Assembly (NCBI RefSeq): GCF_030283205.1
Contig: NZ_JASNWF010000028.1
Span: forward strand, 45,677-109,676
From: Actinomadura opuntiae
GTDB lineage: Bacteria; Actinomycetota; Actinomycetes; Streptosporangiales; Streptosporangiaceae
Direction: 5' to 3'
DNA length: 64,000 bases
Shown: one piece after another, positions 7,453 to 15,028 of the stretch
How the letters are laid out: each line of letters starts with the position of its first letter
How positions within the stretch are numbered: the stretch's first letter is position 1
Notes under the pieces: model-generated
The model's database searches: none
What the model was told of the DNA's origin: nothing
The model's input: the letters and a program-made list of their open reading frames with translations, nothing else
Translations under genes and position numbers: made by a program

Positions 7453-7491
7453 GGGGGCGGCACCGGCGACCGCCGTCCCCCTCCCTTTTTT
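7453..7491 (+). terminator. Rho-independent terminator after the TetR gene
   Basis: GGGGG-CGG (7453-7460) pairs with CCG-t-CCCCC (7473-7481), followed after a few bases by six Ts (7486-7491). This separates the regulator from the pump gene, which then needs its own promoter. Confidence 0.65.
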
Positions 7492-7502
7492 CTTGCCCAC
7501 TG

Positions 7503-7526
7503 AAGTTAGTGAGTGATAACTAATGA
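7503..7526 (+). promoter_or_regulatory. Operator half-copy before the MFS gene
   Basis: AAGTTAGTG (7503-7511) is identical to the left arm of the TetR operator. ACTAA (7519-7523) sits where the right arm has ACTAA, at the same spacing. The site overlaps the ATG of the MFS gene, so binding would block initiation. It is the likely target of the adjacent TetR protein. Confidence 0.7.
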
Positions 7527-8944
7527 ACAGGCCGCACCCCCTCCGCACCTTCATCGTCACCGGCATCGCGCTGTTCATGGTGGCGCTCGACAACCTCATC
7601 GTCACCAACGCCCTCCCCGACATCCGCACCGACCTCGGCACCGGCCTCGAAGGCCTCGAATGGACGGTCAACGCCTACACGCTCACCTTCGCCGTCCTGC
7701 TGCTGCCCGCCGCCATCGCCGACCGGTGGGGACGACGCCGGCTGTTCATCGGCGGCCTCGCCGTCTTCACCGCCGCGTCCGCCGCCGCCGCGCTCGCCCC
7801 GAACATCGGCACGCTCATCGCCGCGCGGGCCGTCCAGGGCGCCGGCGGCGCGATCGTCATGCCGCTCACCCTCACCCTGCTCGCCGCCGCCGTCCCGCCG
7901 GCCCGGCGCGGCGTCGCGCTCGCCGCCTGGAGCATGATGAGCGGCCTCGGCGTCGCGCTCGGCCCCGTCCTCGGCGGCGCCGTCACCCAGGCGGCCACCT
8001 GGCAGTGGATCTTCTGGATCAACGTCCCCGTCGGCGCCGTGCTGCTCGCCCTCGCGCCCGGGTTCCTCACCGAGAGCCGCGGCGCCGCCAAGCGCCTCGA
8101 CCTCGCCGGCACCGTCCTGGTCGCCGGCGGCGTCCTCGGCATCGTCCTCGGCCTGGTCCGCGCCAACGAGCACGGCTGGACGAGCGCGCAGGTCCTCGGC
8201 TCCCTGATCCCCGGCGCCGTGCTGGTGGCCGCCTTCGTCGCCCGCGAACTGCGCACCGCCGAGCCGGTCCTGCCGATGCGGATGTTCCGCAGCCGCGGGT
8301 TCAGCGTCGTCAACGGGCTCTCGCTGATCATGTCGTTCGCCATGTTCGGCGCGACGTTCCTGCTCATCCAGTTCATGCAGGGCGTCCAGCACATGAGCCC
8401 GCTCGACGCCGGCGTCCGCTCCCTGCCGTGGACCGGGATGCCGCTGCTCGTCGCCCCGCTGACCGCGCCGCTCATCGCCCGCCTCGGCGTCCGCAACGTG
8501 CTGGCCCTCGCGCTGGCGTTCCAGACCGCCGGCCTCGCCTGGCTCGCCGCCGTCCTGTCGCCGACCGCCGCCTACGGCGAGATGGTCCCCGCGTTCGTCC
8601 TGGCCGGCATCGGGATGGGGCTGTTCTTCCCGCCCATCGCCCGCGCCGTCCTCGGCTTCGCCCCACCCGAACTTTCCGGCGTCGCGTCCGGCGTCAGCAA
8701 CTCGCTGCGCCAGCTCGGCACCGTCCTCGGCATCGCGGTCCTCGGCGCGGTCTTCGCCGCCCAGGGCGACTTCACCACCCCGCAGGCGTTCACCGACGGC
8801 CTCCAGCCCGCCCTCTGGCTCGCCGTCGCCGCCCTCGCCGCCGGAACCGTCACCGCCCTCCTCATCCCCGCACTCCCCACCCACGCCGAGCAGGTGGTCA
8901 CCAAGACCCCCGAGACGCCCGAGACCGCCGAGACCCCCGCCTGA
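7523..8944 (+). CDS. MFS drug/H+ antiporter, DHA2 (EmrB/QacA) type
   Basis: 473-aa polytopic membrane protein with about 14 transmembrane segments, the DHA2 pattern. Motifs seen: 'FMVALDNLIVTNALPDI' in TM1 (motif D1-like), 'IADRWGRRRLFIGGL' in loop 2-3 (motif A), and 'MMSGLGVALGPVLGGAV' in TM5 (antiporter motif C). It probably exports hydrophobic drugs or a metabolite using the proton gradient. It is controlled by the adjacent TetR protein through the shared operator. The C-terminus ends in a short Glu/Thr-Pro repeat. Substrate cannot be read from sequence. Confidence 0.92.
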   Translation: MNRPHPLRTFIVTGIALFMVALDNLIVTNALPDIRTDLGTGLEGLEWTVNAYTLTFAVLLLPAAIADRWGRRRLFIGGLAVFTAASAAAALAPNIGTLIAARAVQGAGGAIVMPLTLTLLAAAVPPARRGVALAAWSMMSGLGVALGPVLGGAVTQAATWQWIFWINVPVGAVLLALAPGFLTESRGAAKRLDLAGTVLVAGGVLGIVLGLVRANEHGWTSAQVLGSLIPGAVLVAAFVARELRTAEPVLPMRMFRSRGFSVVNGLSLIMSFAMFGATFLLIQFMQGVQHMSPLDAGVRSLPWTGMPLLVAPLTAPLIARLGVRNVLALALAFQTAGLAWLAAVLSPTAAYGEMVPAFVLAGIGMGLFFPPIARAVLGFAPPELSGVASGVSNSLRQLGTVLGIAVLGAVFAAQGDFTTPQAFTDGLQPALWLAVAALAAGTVTALLIPALPTHAEQVVTKTPETPETAETPA

Positions 8945-8955
8945 ACCACGTTCAC

Positions 8956-9005
8956 TTGCGGCGAGTCGTCGTTATGGAACCGTCCATAACGACGACTCGC
9001 CGCAA
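8956..9005. terminator. Perfect 23-bp hairpin between convergent genes
   Basis: Arms 8956-8978 and 8983-9005 are exact reverse complements (starting TTGCGGCGAGTC) around a 4-nt ACCG loop. It lies 11 nt past the MFS stop and 17 nt past the convergent deaminase stop, so it should terminate both. There is no T-run. Confidence 0.8.
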
Positions 9006-9022
9006 CTCGACGTCGGGGGCGC

Positions 9023-10147
9023 TCAGTTCAGCCAGGCGTCGATGCCGTCGAGGAGGCCGCGGCGGACGTCGTCGGGCGCGGCGGACGCCCGCACCGACTG
9101 CCGCGCGAGTTCGGCCAGGTCGGCGTCGGAGAAGCCATGGACGTCGCGGACGAGGTCGTACTGGCGGGCCAGCCGCGACCCGAACAGCAGCGGGTCGTCG
9201 GCGCCCAGCGCGATCGACGCGCCCGCCTCGAACAGCCGCCGCACCGGGACCTCCTCCGCCGTCGCCGCGACCCCCAGGCTCACGTTCGACGCCGGGCACA
9301 CCTCCAGCGTCACGCCCCGGTCCACGATCCGCTCCAGCAGCCGCGGATCCTCCACCGCCCGCACGCCGTGCCCGATCCGGTCGGCGTCCAGCGTCTCCAG
9401 GCACTCCCGGACGCTCGCCGGGCCGAGCAGCTCGCCGCCGTGCGGATCCGACAGCAGCCCGCCCCGCTTGGCGATCCGGAACGCCCCCTCGAAGTCGTAG
9501 GCGCGGCCCCGCCGCTCGTCGTTGGACAGCCCGAACCCCACCACCCCCTCGCCGGCGTACCGGACGGCCAGCCGGGCGAGTGTCTTGGCGTCCAGTGGAT
9601 GCCGCGTCCGGTTCGCCGCGACCACCACGCCGATCCCGACCCCGGTCGCCTTCGACGCCTCCCGCGCCGCGTCCAGCACCAGCTCGACGGTCGGCGTCAG
9701 CCCGCCGAACCGCGCCGCGTACCCGCTCGGATCCACCTGGATCTCCAGCCAGCCCGAGCCCTCCGCCGCCTCGTCCTCCGCCGTCTCCCGCAGCAGCCGC
9801 CGCAGGTCGTCGGGCGTCCTCAGGACGGAGCGGGCGATGTCGTACAGCCGCTGGAACCGGAACCAGCCGCGCTCGTCGGTCGCGTGCAGCTTCGGCGGCC
9901 AGTCCTCCACCAGGGCGTCCGGCAGATGGACGCCGTGCTCGGCGGCCAGCTCCACCAGCGTCGAATGCCGCATCGAACCGGTGAAGTGCAGATGCAGATG
10001 CGCCTTGGGGAGCAGCGCCACGTCCGGACGGGCCGAGGCGGGCCGCGCGGCGGCGGCCTCGGTGCGGTGCGGCTCCGGGCCCCGTTCCTCGGCGGGGCGC
10101 GTGGAACGGTCCTGGGCCGGGCGGGGTGACACGGTACGGGCCTCCAT
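9023..10147 (-). CDS. add: Adenosine deaminase family protein
   Basis: Hydrolytic deamination of adenosine (or a related purine nucleoside) in purine salvage. 374 aa from ATG 10147; the frame is open further upstream but only across the promoter region. The zinc-binding H-x-H is in 'KAHLHLHFTGS' (about 48-58), after an N-terminal Pro/Arg-rich extension of about 45 residues. 'IGHGVRAVEDP' carries the next His, and 'ALGADDPLLF' the final metal/active Asp pair, where classical enzymes read S-x-N/G-T-D-D-P. 'EVCPASNV' is also a family motif. The altered GADDP and FTGS places it in the actinobacterial ADA-like branch, so the exact substrate is uncertain. Confidence 0.87.
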   Translation of the reverse strand: MEARTVSPRPAQDRSTRPAEERGPEPHRTEAAAARPASARPDVALLPKAHLHLHFTGSMRHSTLVELAAEHGVHLPDALVEDWPPKLHATDERGWFRFQRLYDIARSVLRTPDDLRRLLRETAEDEAAEGSGWLEIQVDPSGYAARFGGLTPTVELVLDAAREASKATGVGIGVVVAANRTRHPLDAKTLARLAVRYAGEGVVGFGLSNDERRGRAYDFEGAFRIAKRGGLLSDPHGGELLGPASVRECLETLDADRIGHGVRAVEDPRLLERIVDRGVTLEVCPASNVSLGVAATAEEVPVRRLFEAGASIALGADDPLLFGSRLARQYDLVRDVHGFSDADLAELARQSVRASAAPDDVRRGLLDGIDAWLN

Positions 10148-10358
10148 GGACCAATGTTGCCGGATCATCGCCCCGCCCGAACCCCCCGCCCCACCAGGAT
10201 CATCACACCGGACTACCCCGCATGGCCCCCCGCGGCCATCCCCGCCCGTGGACATCACTGAAAAAACTTGGGAACCGCGTGCAACCTCACTCCGTGGCCG
10301 CGCGTATACGAGGGGCGCAAGAGGCTGAAGCAGAGCGACGGGCAGAGAGGGACACACC

Positions 10359-11333
10359 ATGATCACGCTGAAGGCCGCACTGATCGCGGCGGGCGCCATC
10401 GGCACGGTGGCCGTGGGCGGCGGCGCCACGTGGGCCATGACCGGCTCCCACCAGGACGCGGGGCTGCGGGCCGACGCCGCGAAGCTCCCCGGCGCGCACC
10501 GGGTCGTCGACGCCGCGCCGAAGTCCGCGCCGACGTGCCTGCCCGCGTCCGCGCTGCCGAAGACCGGCAAGGCCGCCAAGAACGGCGGGCTGCCGAAGAC
10601 CGGCGAGCTGCCCAAGCCGGGCGACCTGCCCACCAGCGGCCTGCCGACGACCGCGAAGCTGCCCGGGACGGAGAAGCTCCGCAAGGAGGCCGAGACCGCC
10701 GGGAAGAAGGCCGAGGCCGCCAAGCCCGACGTCCAGGTCCCGAACCCCGGCGTGCCCGGCGTCGTCGCCCCCGGCGCGAAGCCGTCCACGCTGCCGTCCG
10801 CCCCGGCGAACCTGCCCGCCTGCGCGCCGTCCGCCAAGCCCCTGCCCAAGGGCGGCGCCCCGGCCGCCAAGCCGTCCGCCCGCGTCCCGGCCAAGCCGGC
10901 GCAGCCCGCCCTGCCCGCCCTCGACTGCCGCAAGCTCGTCCCCGCCGTGAAGGTCGGCGGACCCGTCGAGAAGACCGTCATGCTGGCCAAGGGCCTGAAG
11001 TACACCGCCACCACCCCCGGCGGCGCCGAGCTGGCGAAGCTCGACATCTGCGCCGTCACCCAGAAGTGGACCGGCAAGGCCGGGCAGTGGCTCACCGTCG
11101 AACGGCTGAAGACCCCCGCCGGGATGACGCAGAATCAGCTCCGGCAGGCCCTGCAGCTGCCCGAGGGCGGCACCCCGCTCACCGTCGACGGCTTCGCCGC
11201 CTACCAGGGGCCGCACGGCGGCGGAGTCCTGGTGTTCGACCCGAGCGGCTACTCGCTGTTCGTCAACGGCAGCCCCGTCCTCGCCGGCGGGCCGAAGGAC
11301 GTCGCCACCGCGCTGCGGCAGGCGCACCAGTAG
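10359..11333 (+). CDS. Exported Lys/Pro/Ala-rich protein, function unknown
   Basis: 324 aa with an N-terminal signal or anchor (MITLKAALIAAGAIGTVAVG, followed by GGGATWAM). Residues about 60-190 are low-complexity with repeated 'LPKTG-x-LPKPG-LPT' units. This looks like repeated LPKTG sorting-type strings but lies mid-protein with no C-terminal membrane segment, so it is not a classical sortase substrate. The last ~130 residues form a compact domain starting 'LDCRKLVPAVKVGG'. It contains two Cys and ends near 'DVATALRQAHQ'. No family is recognised. It precedes an ECF sigma gene by 78 bp and may belong to its regulon. Confidence 0.7.
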   Translation: MITLKAALIAAGAIGTVAVGGGATWAMTGSHQDAGLRADAAKLPGAHRVVDAAPKSAPTCLPASALPKTGKAAKNGGLPKTGELPKPGDLPTSGLPTTAKLPGTEKLRKEAETAGKKAEAAKPDVQVPNPGVPGVVAPGAKPSTLPSAPANLPACAPSAKPLPKGGAPAAKPSARVPAKPAQPALPALDCRKLVPAVKVGGPVEKTVMLAKGLKYTATTPGGAELAKLDICAVTQKWTGKAGQWLTVERLKTPAGMTQNQLRQALQLPEGGTPLTVDGFAAYQGPHGGGVLVFDPSGYSLFVNGSPVLAGGPKDVATALRQAHQ

Positions 11334-11411
11334 GAAGGACCCGGGCGGACGGTCACGGCGCGGGGCCGTCCGCCCCAGCACGCGGGAACCCCTCCACCCG
11401 GATGGAGCACA

Positions 11412-11921
11412 GTGGGGCGTCGAGACGACGAGTCGTTCGTTGAGTTCGTGGCGGAACGCGGCGATGCCCTGCTGCGCACCGCCTCGCTGATGTGCGGTGC
11501 CCGGCAGGACGCCGAGGACATCCTGCAGACCGCGCTGGAAAAGGCGTACCGGCACTGGGGACGGCTGGACGCCGACACCGATCCCGAGCCCTACGTCCGC
11601 CGGATCCTGGTCAACCTGGTGATCAGCCGGTCCCGGCGGTGGAAGGTGCTGCGGGAGATCCACATGGCCAGACCGCCCGAGACGCCCACGCTCTCGGGGA
11701 CCCACGCCGTCGAGCTGAGGGGGACGCTCATGGACGAACTGCGCAGACTCGGCGCGCGGCAGCGCGCGGTGCTCGTGCTGCGCTTCTGGGAGGACCTCTC
11801 GGAGGCGGAGACCGCGCAGGTGCTCGGCTGCTCGGTCGGCACGGTCAAGAGCCAGGCATCCCGGGGGCTCGCCAGGCTCCGGGAGCGACTCGGCGCGAAC
11901 CTGGCGCCACTGGGGAGCTGA
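11412..11921 (+). CDS. SigE-type ECF RNA polymerase sigma factor
   Basis: 169 aa from GTG 11412. Region 2 (about 10-75) has 'LMCGARQDAEDILQTALEKAYRHW', and region 4 (about 105-160) has 'LGARQRAVLVLRFWEDLSEAETAQVLGCSVGTVKSQASRGLARLRE', a clear helix-turn-helix. Length and motifs match the actinobacterial SigE-family ECF group (group 41-like). It is followed 3 nt later by a membrane protein gene, the usual arrangement of a sigma factor and its partner or anti-sigma. It probably responds to envelope stress. Confidence 0.9.
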   Translation: MGRRDDESFVEFVAERGDALLRTASLMCGARQDAEDILQTALEKAYRHWGRLDADTDPEPYVRRILVNLVISRSRRWKVLREIHMARPPETPTLSGTHAVELRGTLMDELRRLGARQRAVLVLRFWEDLSEAETAQVLGCSVGTVKSQASRGLARLRERLGANLAPLGS

Positions 11922-11924
11922 ACG

Positions 11925-12680
11925 ATGGATCTGGAGAGCGAACTGCGGAAGGCCATGGCCGAGCGGGTGGCCGGCACGACCGCGCCGTCCTCGCTCGTGG
12001 CCGACGTCAGGCGCCGCCACCGGCGGCGGACGAACCGCGTCCGCGCCACCGTCGGCGCCTGCGCCGCGGCCGTCGCCGCGCTCGCCCTGGTGCCCACCTA
12101 CCAGTCGTTCCGGGCCACACCTGCCGGGGACTCCTCGACCGCCCGCCCCACGGGCGGGCCGTCGACCCTCGAGCAGCCGGAACGGCGGCCCGCCCCGGGC
12201 CTCCCCGCGTCCCCGTCGCCAGAGGGGAGGCCCGAGGCGGGAACCTCGTCCAAGCCGTCCGCGCCCGCGCCGTCCGGTGGATCCGGTGGAGGAGGAGACG
12301 TACGGCCCGGCGCGCCCGGCGTCACCGTGAAACTCCCGCACTGGGTGACGTACCTGCCGGGCGGCCTCACCACCACCGGCCCGTGCGCGGTCACCGGCGA
12401 CGCCAAGCGCCGCACCACCACCTGCAAATGGCGCGGGACGACCGGCTGGGTGCAGGTCGCCCTCGTCAAGGGCAGCGGCGTCGGCCTGACCGACCTCGCC
12501 CCGGTCGGCGGCGTGCCCGGCCGCACCACCGTCCGCGGCATGCCTGCGCTCACCGCCGACCGCCCCGGCTCCGCGCGCCAGATCTCCTGGATCGCCAAGC
12601 CCGGCACCGGCGTCACCGTCACGGCCGGCGGCACCGCCAAGGACCAGCTCATGCGCATAGCCGAAGGCGTCCGCCCCTGA
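11925..12680 (+). CDS. Single-pass membrane protein paired with the ECF sigma factor
   Basis: 251 aa. The cytoplasmic N-terminus is basic (MDLESELRKAMAERVAGTTA, then RRRHRRRTNRVR), with one transmembrane segment near residues 42-60 (VGACAAAVAALALVPTY). A Pro/Ser/Gly-rich linker (about 65-125) leads to an extracytoplasmic domain with a Cys pair ('TTGPCAVTGD', 'TTTCKWRG'). The architecture and the 3-nt spacing suggest an anti-sigma or signal-sensing partner, but no ZAS zinc motif (HxxxCxxC) is present. It may alternatively be just a regulon member. Confidence 0.75.
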   Translation: MDLESELRKAMAERVAGTTAPSSLVADVRRRHRRRTNRVRATVGACAAAVAALALVPTYQSFRATPAGDSSTARPTGGPSTLEQPERRPAPGLPASPSPEGRPEAGTSSKPSAPAPSGGSGGGGDVRPGAPGVTVKLPHWVTYLPGGLTTTGPCAVTGDAKRRTTTCKWRGTTGWVQVALVKGSGVGLTDLAPVGGVPGRTTVRGMPALTADRPGSARQISWIAKPGTGVTVTAGGTAKDQLMRIAEGVRP

Positions 12681-12688
12681 ACCACGCT

Positions 12689-12742
12689 CCGGTGGAAACG
12701 TCCTCGAATGGCGGAGAGGGGCCGCCAGGACGTTTCCACCGG
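12689..12742 (+). terminator. Strong terminator after the sigma operon
   Basis: CCGGTGGAAACGTCCT (12689-12704) pairs perfectly with AGGACGTTTCCACCGG (12727-12742). An inner TGGCGG/CCGCCA stem and a trailing TTTTATT complete it. The rest of the 12,681-13,001 gap is GC-rich with small hairpins (for example GGATTC/GAATCC) and no credible gene. Confidence 0.88.
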
Positions 12743-12952
12743 TTTTATTGCATCGCCCTTGGCGGTCGGGCGTTGGACGCCCTCCCTTCGGCGGGCGCTG
12801 CGTGCGATCGCTGCATCGCTTCGACTCGGCCCTGGGGGCCTCGCTGCGCGATCGGATTCTCGCTTCGCTCGAATCCGGCTTCGCTCGCGATCGCGACGGT
12901 TCCGGTCGGCGCGTGGCCGGGGGCGCGGGCTGAGGTTCGTCCAGAGATAGAA

Positions 12953-12982
12953 CGGCCCCGGACGCTTTCGTGTCCGGGGCCG
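12953..12982. terminator. Terminator of the aminotransferase gene
   Basis: CGGCCCCGGAC (12953-12963) pairs with GTCCGGGGCCG (12972-12982). It lies 19 nt past the stop of the minus-strand aminotransferase gene. Confidence 0.75.
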
Positions 12983-13001
12983 GTCTTCTGCCTGTGGTGG
13001 G

Positions 13002-14213
13002 TCAGCTCGCCTCGTTGAGGAGCTTGGCTACGCGGGAGACGCCTTCGACCAGGTCGTCGTCGCCCAGCGCGTAGGAGAGGCGGAAGTAGCCGGGGGTGCC
13101 GAACGCCTCGCCGGGCACCAGCGCGACCTCCGCCTCCTCCAGGATCAGCGACGCCAGCTCCACCGACGTCTCCGAGCGCTTGCCGCGGATCTCCTTGCCC
13201 AGCAGCGCCTTCACCGACGGGTAGGCGTAGAACGCGCCCTCCGGCTCCGGGCACACGACGCCGGGGATCTCGTTCAGCATCCTCACGATCGTCTGGCGGC
13301 GCCGGTCGAACGCCTTGCGCATCTCCGCGACCGCCGACAGGTCGCCGGTCACCGCGGACAGCGCGGCGGCCTGCGAGACGTTCGCCACGTTCGACGTCGC
13401 GTGCGACTGCATGTTCGCGGCGGCCTTCACCACGTCCGCCGGGCCGACCAGCCAGCCCACCCGCCAGCCGGTCATCGCGTACGTCTTCGCCACGCCGTTG
13501 AGCACCAGCGTGCGGTCGGCCAGTTCCGGCACCACGACGGGCATCGAGTGGAACTCGGCGTCCCCGTACACCAGGTGCTCGTAGATCTCGTCCGTGATCA
13601 CCCAGAGGCCGTGCCCGTCGGCCCAGCGGCCGATCGCCTCGATCTCGTCGCGGGAGTAGACGGCGCCCGTCGGGTTGGAGGGGGACACGAACAGCAGCAC
13701 CTTCGTCCGGTCGGTGCGGGCCGCCTCCAACTGCTCGACGCTCACCTTGTAGCCGGTGGTCTCGTCGGCGACCACGTCCACGGGCACGCCGCCCGCCAGC
13801 TTGATCGACTCGGGGTAGGTCGTCCAGTACGGGGTCGGGACGAGCACCTCGTCGCCCGGGTCGAGCAGCGCCGCGAACGCCTCGTACACCGCCTGCTTGC
13901 CGCCGTTGGTCACCAGGACCTGCGACGCGTCCACCCTGTAGCCGGAGTCCCGCTCGGTCTTCTCGGCGATGGCGGCGCGCAGCTCGGGAAGCCCGCCCGC
14001 CGGCGTGTACTTGTGGAAGCGCGGCACCCGGCAGGCGGTCACCGCCGCCTCGACGATGTAGTCCGGCGTCGGGAAGTCGGGCTCGCCCGCGCCGAAGCCG
14101 ATGACCGGGCGGCCCGCCGCCTTCAGGGCCTTTGCCTTGGCGTCCACGGCCAGCGTTGCGGACTCGGATATCGCGGCGATGCGCTTGGAGATGCGAGGAC
14201 GGTCGATGCTCAT
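13002..14213 (-). CDS. aspC: Aspartate aminotransferase (PLP-dependent, class I, I-gamma type)
   Basis: Interconverts aspartate/2-oxoglutarate and oxaloacetate/glutamate. 403 aa from ATG 14213 (MSIDRPRISKRIAAISESAT). Family motifs: 'VIGFGAGEPDFPTPD' (N-terminal substrate loop), 'FVSPSNPTGAVYSRDEI' (PLP pocket Asn), 'VITDEIYEHLVYG' (Asp and Tyr to PLP), 'VLNGVAKTYAMTGWRVGW' (Lys forming the Schiff base), and 'FRLSYALGDDDL' (Arg for the alpha-carboxylate). The place next to tRNA-Trp/secE is conserved in actinomycetes. Related substrates such as prephenate cannot be excluded. Confidence 0.93.
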   Translation of the reverse strand: MSIDRPRISKRIAAISESATLAVDAKAKALKAAGRPVIGFGAGEPDFPTPDYIVEAAVTACRVPRFHKYTPAGGLPELRAAIAEKTERDSGYRVDASQVLVTNGGKQAVYEAFAALLDPGDEVLVPTPYWTTYPESIKLAGGVPVDVVADETTGYKVSVEQLEAARTDRTKVLLFVSPSNPTGAVYSRDEIEAIGRWADGHGLWVITDEIYEHLVYGDAEFHSMPVVVPELADRTLVLNGVAKTYAMTGWRVGWLVGPADVVKAAANMQSHATSNVANVSQAAALSAVTGDLSAVAEMRKAFDRRRQTIVRMLNEIPGVVCPEPEGAFYAYPSVKALLGKEIRGKRSETSVELASLILEEAEVALVPGEAFGTPGYFRLSYALGDDDLVEGVSRVAKLLNEAS

Positions 14214-14311
14214 ATCCCTATCGTTACAGAAGCGAGGCCATGACCCGAGCGATATATCAGGGCCGGTCGGACGGCCTTCCGCGGCGGCCCCGCACGGGTT
14301 CGGGGATCCGG

Positions 14312-14341
14312 TTCGACGCGGGGCCCTCGGGGACGTAGACT
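14312..14341 (+). promoter_or_regulatory. Possible promoter for tRNA-Trp-secE-nusG
   Basis: TTCGAC (14312-14317), 18 nt, TAGACT (14336-14341). It would give a transcript starting about 120 nt before the tRNA. The rest of the 14,214-14,468 gap shows nothing else. Confidence 0.4.
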
Positions 14342-14468
14342 CACCTGCCTAGTGACGCGTCACCGGCATACGACCCTGTCCGCACGCGGATGGGCTCAAG
14401 AGGTCGTAAGCTGGGGCACGGCACCGACCCGGTCCCGCGGCCGGGCGTTCTCCTTAGCCGGAGAATGA

Positions 14469-14541
14469 AGGGCAGTGGCTCAATTGGTAGAGCTCCGGTC
14501 TCCAAAACCGGCGGTTGGGGGTTCGAGTCCCTCCTGCCCTG
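14469..14541 (+). tRNA. tRNA-Trp (CCA)
   Basis: Acceptor AGGGCAG (14469-14475) pairs with CTGCCCT (14534-14540). The anticodon arm is CCGGT-CTCCAAA-ACCGG, anticodon CCA. Discriminator G is followed by CGA, so CCA is not encoded. It sits directly upstream of secE, as in most actinobacteria. Confidence 0.95.
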
Positions 14542-14663
14542 CGAGGTGCGGTGCGCGCACCGGTGCCGGCCGCGCCACGGCGCCCGCCGTGGCGTTCCGC
14601 GACGCGGGTCCGCGCGACAACCACAGGGTGGTTGGAACACGACCTATGAGGTGAACGGCGGCA

Positions 14664-14912
14664 ATGGCGACTGAGACGCGCGGCGAGGCCGCGGCCAAGG
14701 ACGAGGGCAAGGGGAAGCCCGCCCCCAGGCGGACCACCCCGGCGCTGTTCGTGCGCCAGGTCATCGCCGAGCTGCGCAAGGTCATCTGGCCGACCCGCCG
14801 GGAACTCGTCACCTACACGACCGTGTCCCTGGTGTTCGTGCTGGTCATGGTCGCGATCGTGTCCGGCTTCGACTACGGCCTGCAGAAGGGGATCTACGAG
14901 ATCTTCGGCTGA
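14664..14912 (+). CDS. secE: Preprotein translocase subunit SecE
   Basis: 82 aa with a single transmembrane helix. A charged N-terminal tail (about 1-25) is followed by the amphipathic surface helix with the family signature 'VIAELRKVIWPTRRELVTYT' (about 33-52). The membrane span is 'VSLVFVLVMVAIVSGFDYG'. It clamps SecY in the SecYEG channel. It lies between tRNA-Trp and nusG, probably co-transcribed with nusG. Confidence 0.97.
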   Translation: MATETRGEAAAKDEGKGKPAPRRTTPALFVRQVIAELRKVIWPTRRELVTYTTVSLVFVLVMVAIVSGFDYGLQKGIYEIFG

Positions 14913-15028
14913 GCCCGCTTCTCCCGCCGCGCGGCCCACCGCCGCGCCGCGTCACCGCCCGGGCCGCGCCACCGCAAGGCCACCCACCGTAAGTCCATCA
15001 CCGCAGACCGTCCGGAGAGAGAGTCACC

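Noticed and set aside
12745..12950. Possible small genes between the sigma operon and the aminotransferase gene
   Set aside because: Frames are short, on both strands, and read as hairpin-rich low-complexity sequence (TCGCTTCGCTCG-like); no Shine-Dalgarno or plausible protein.
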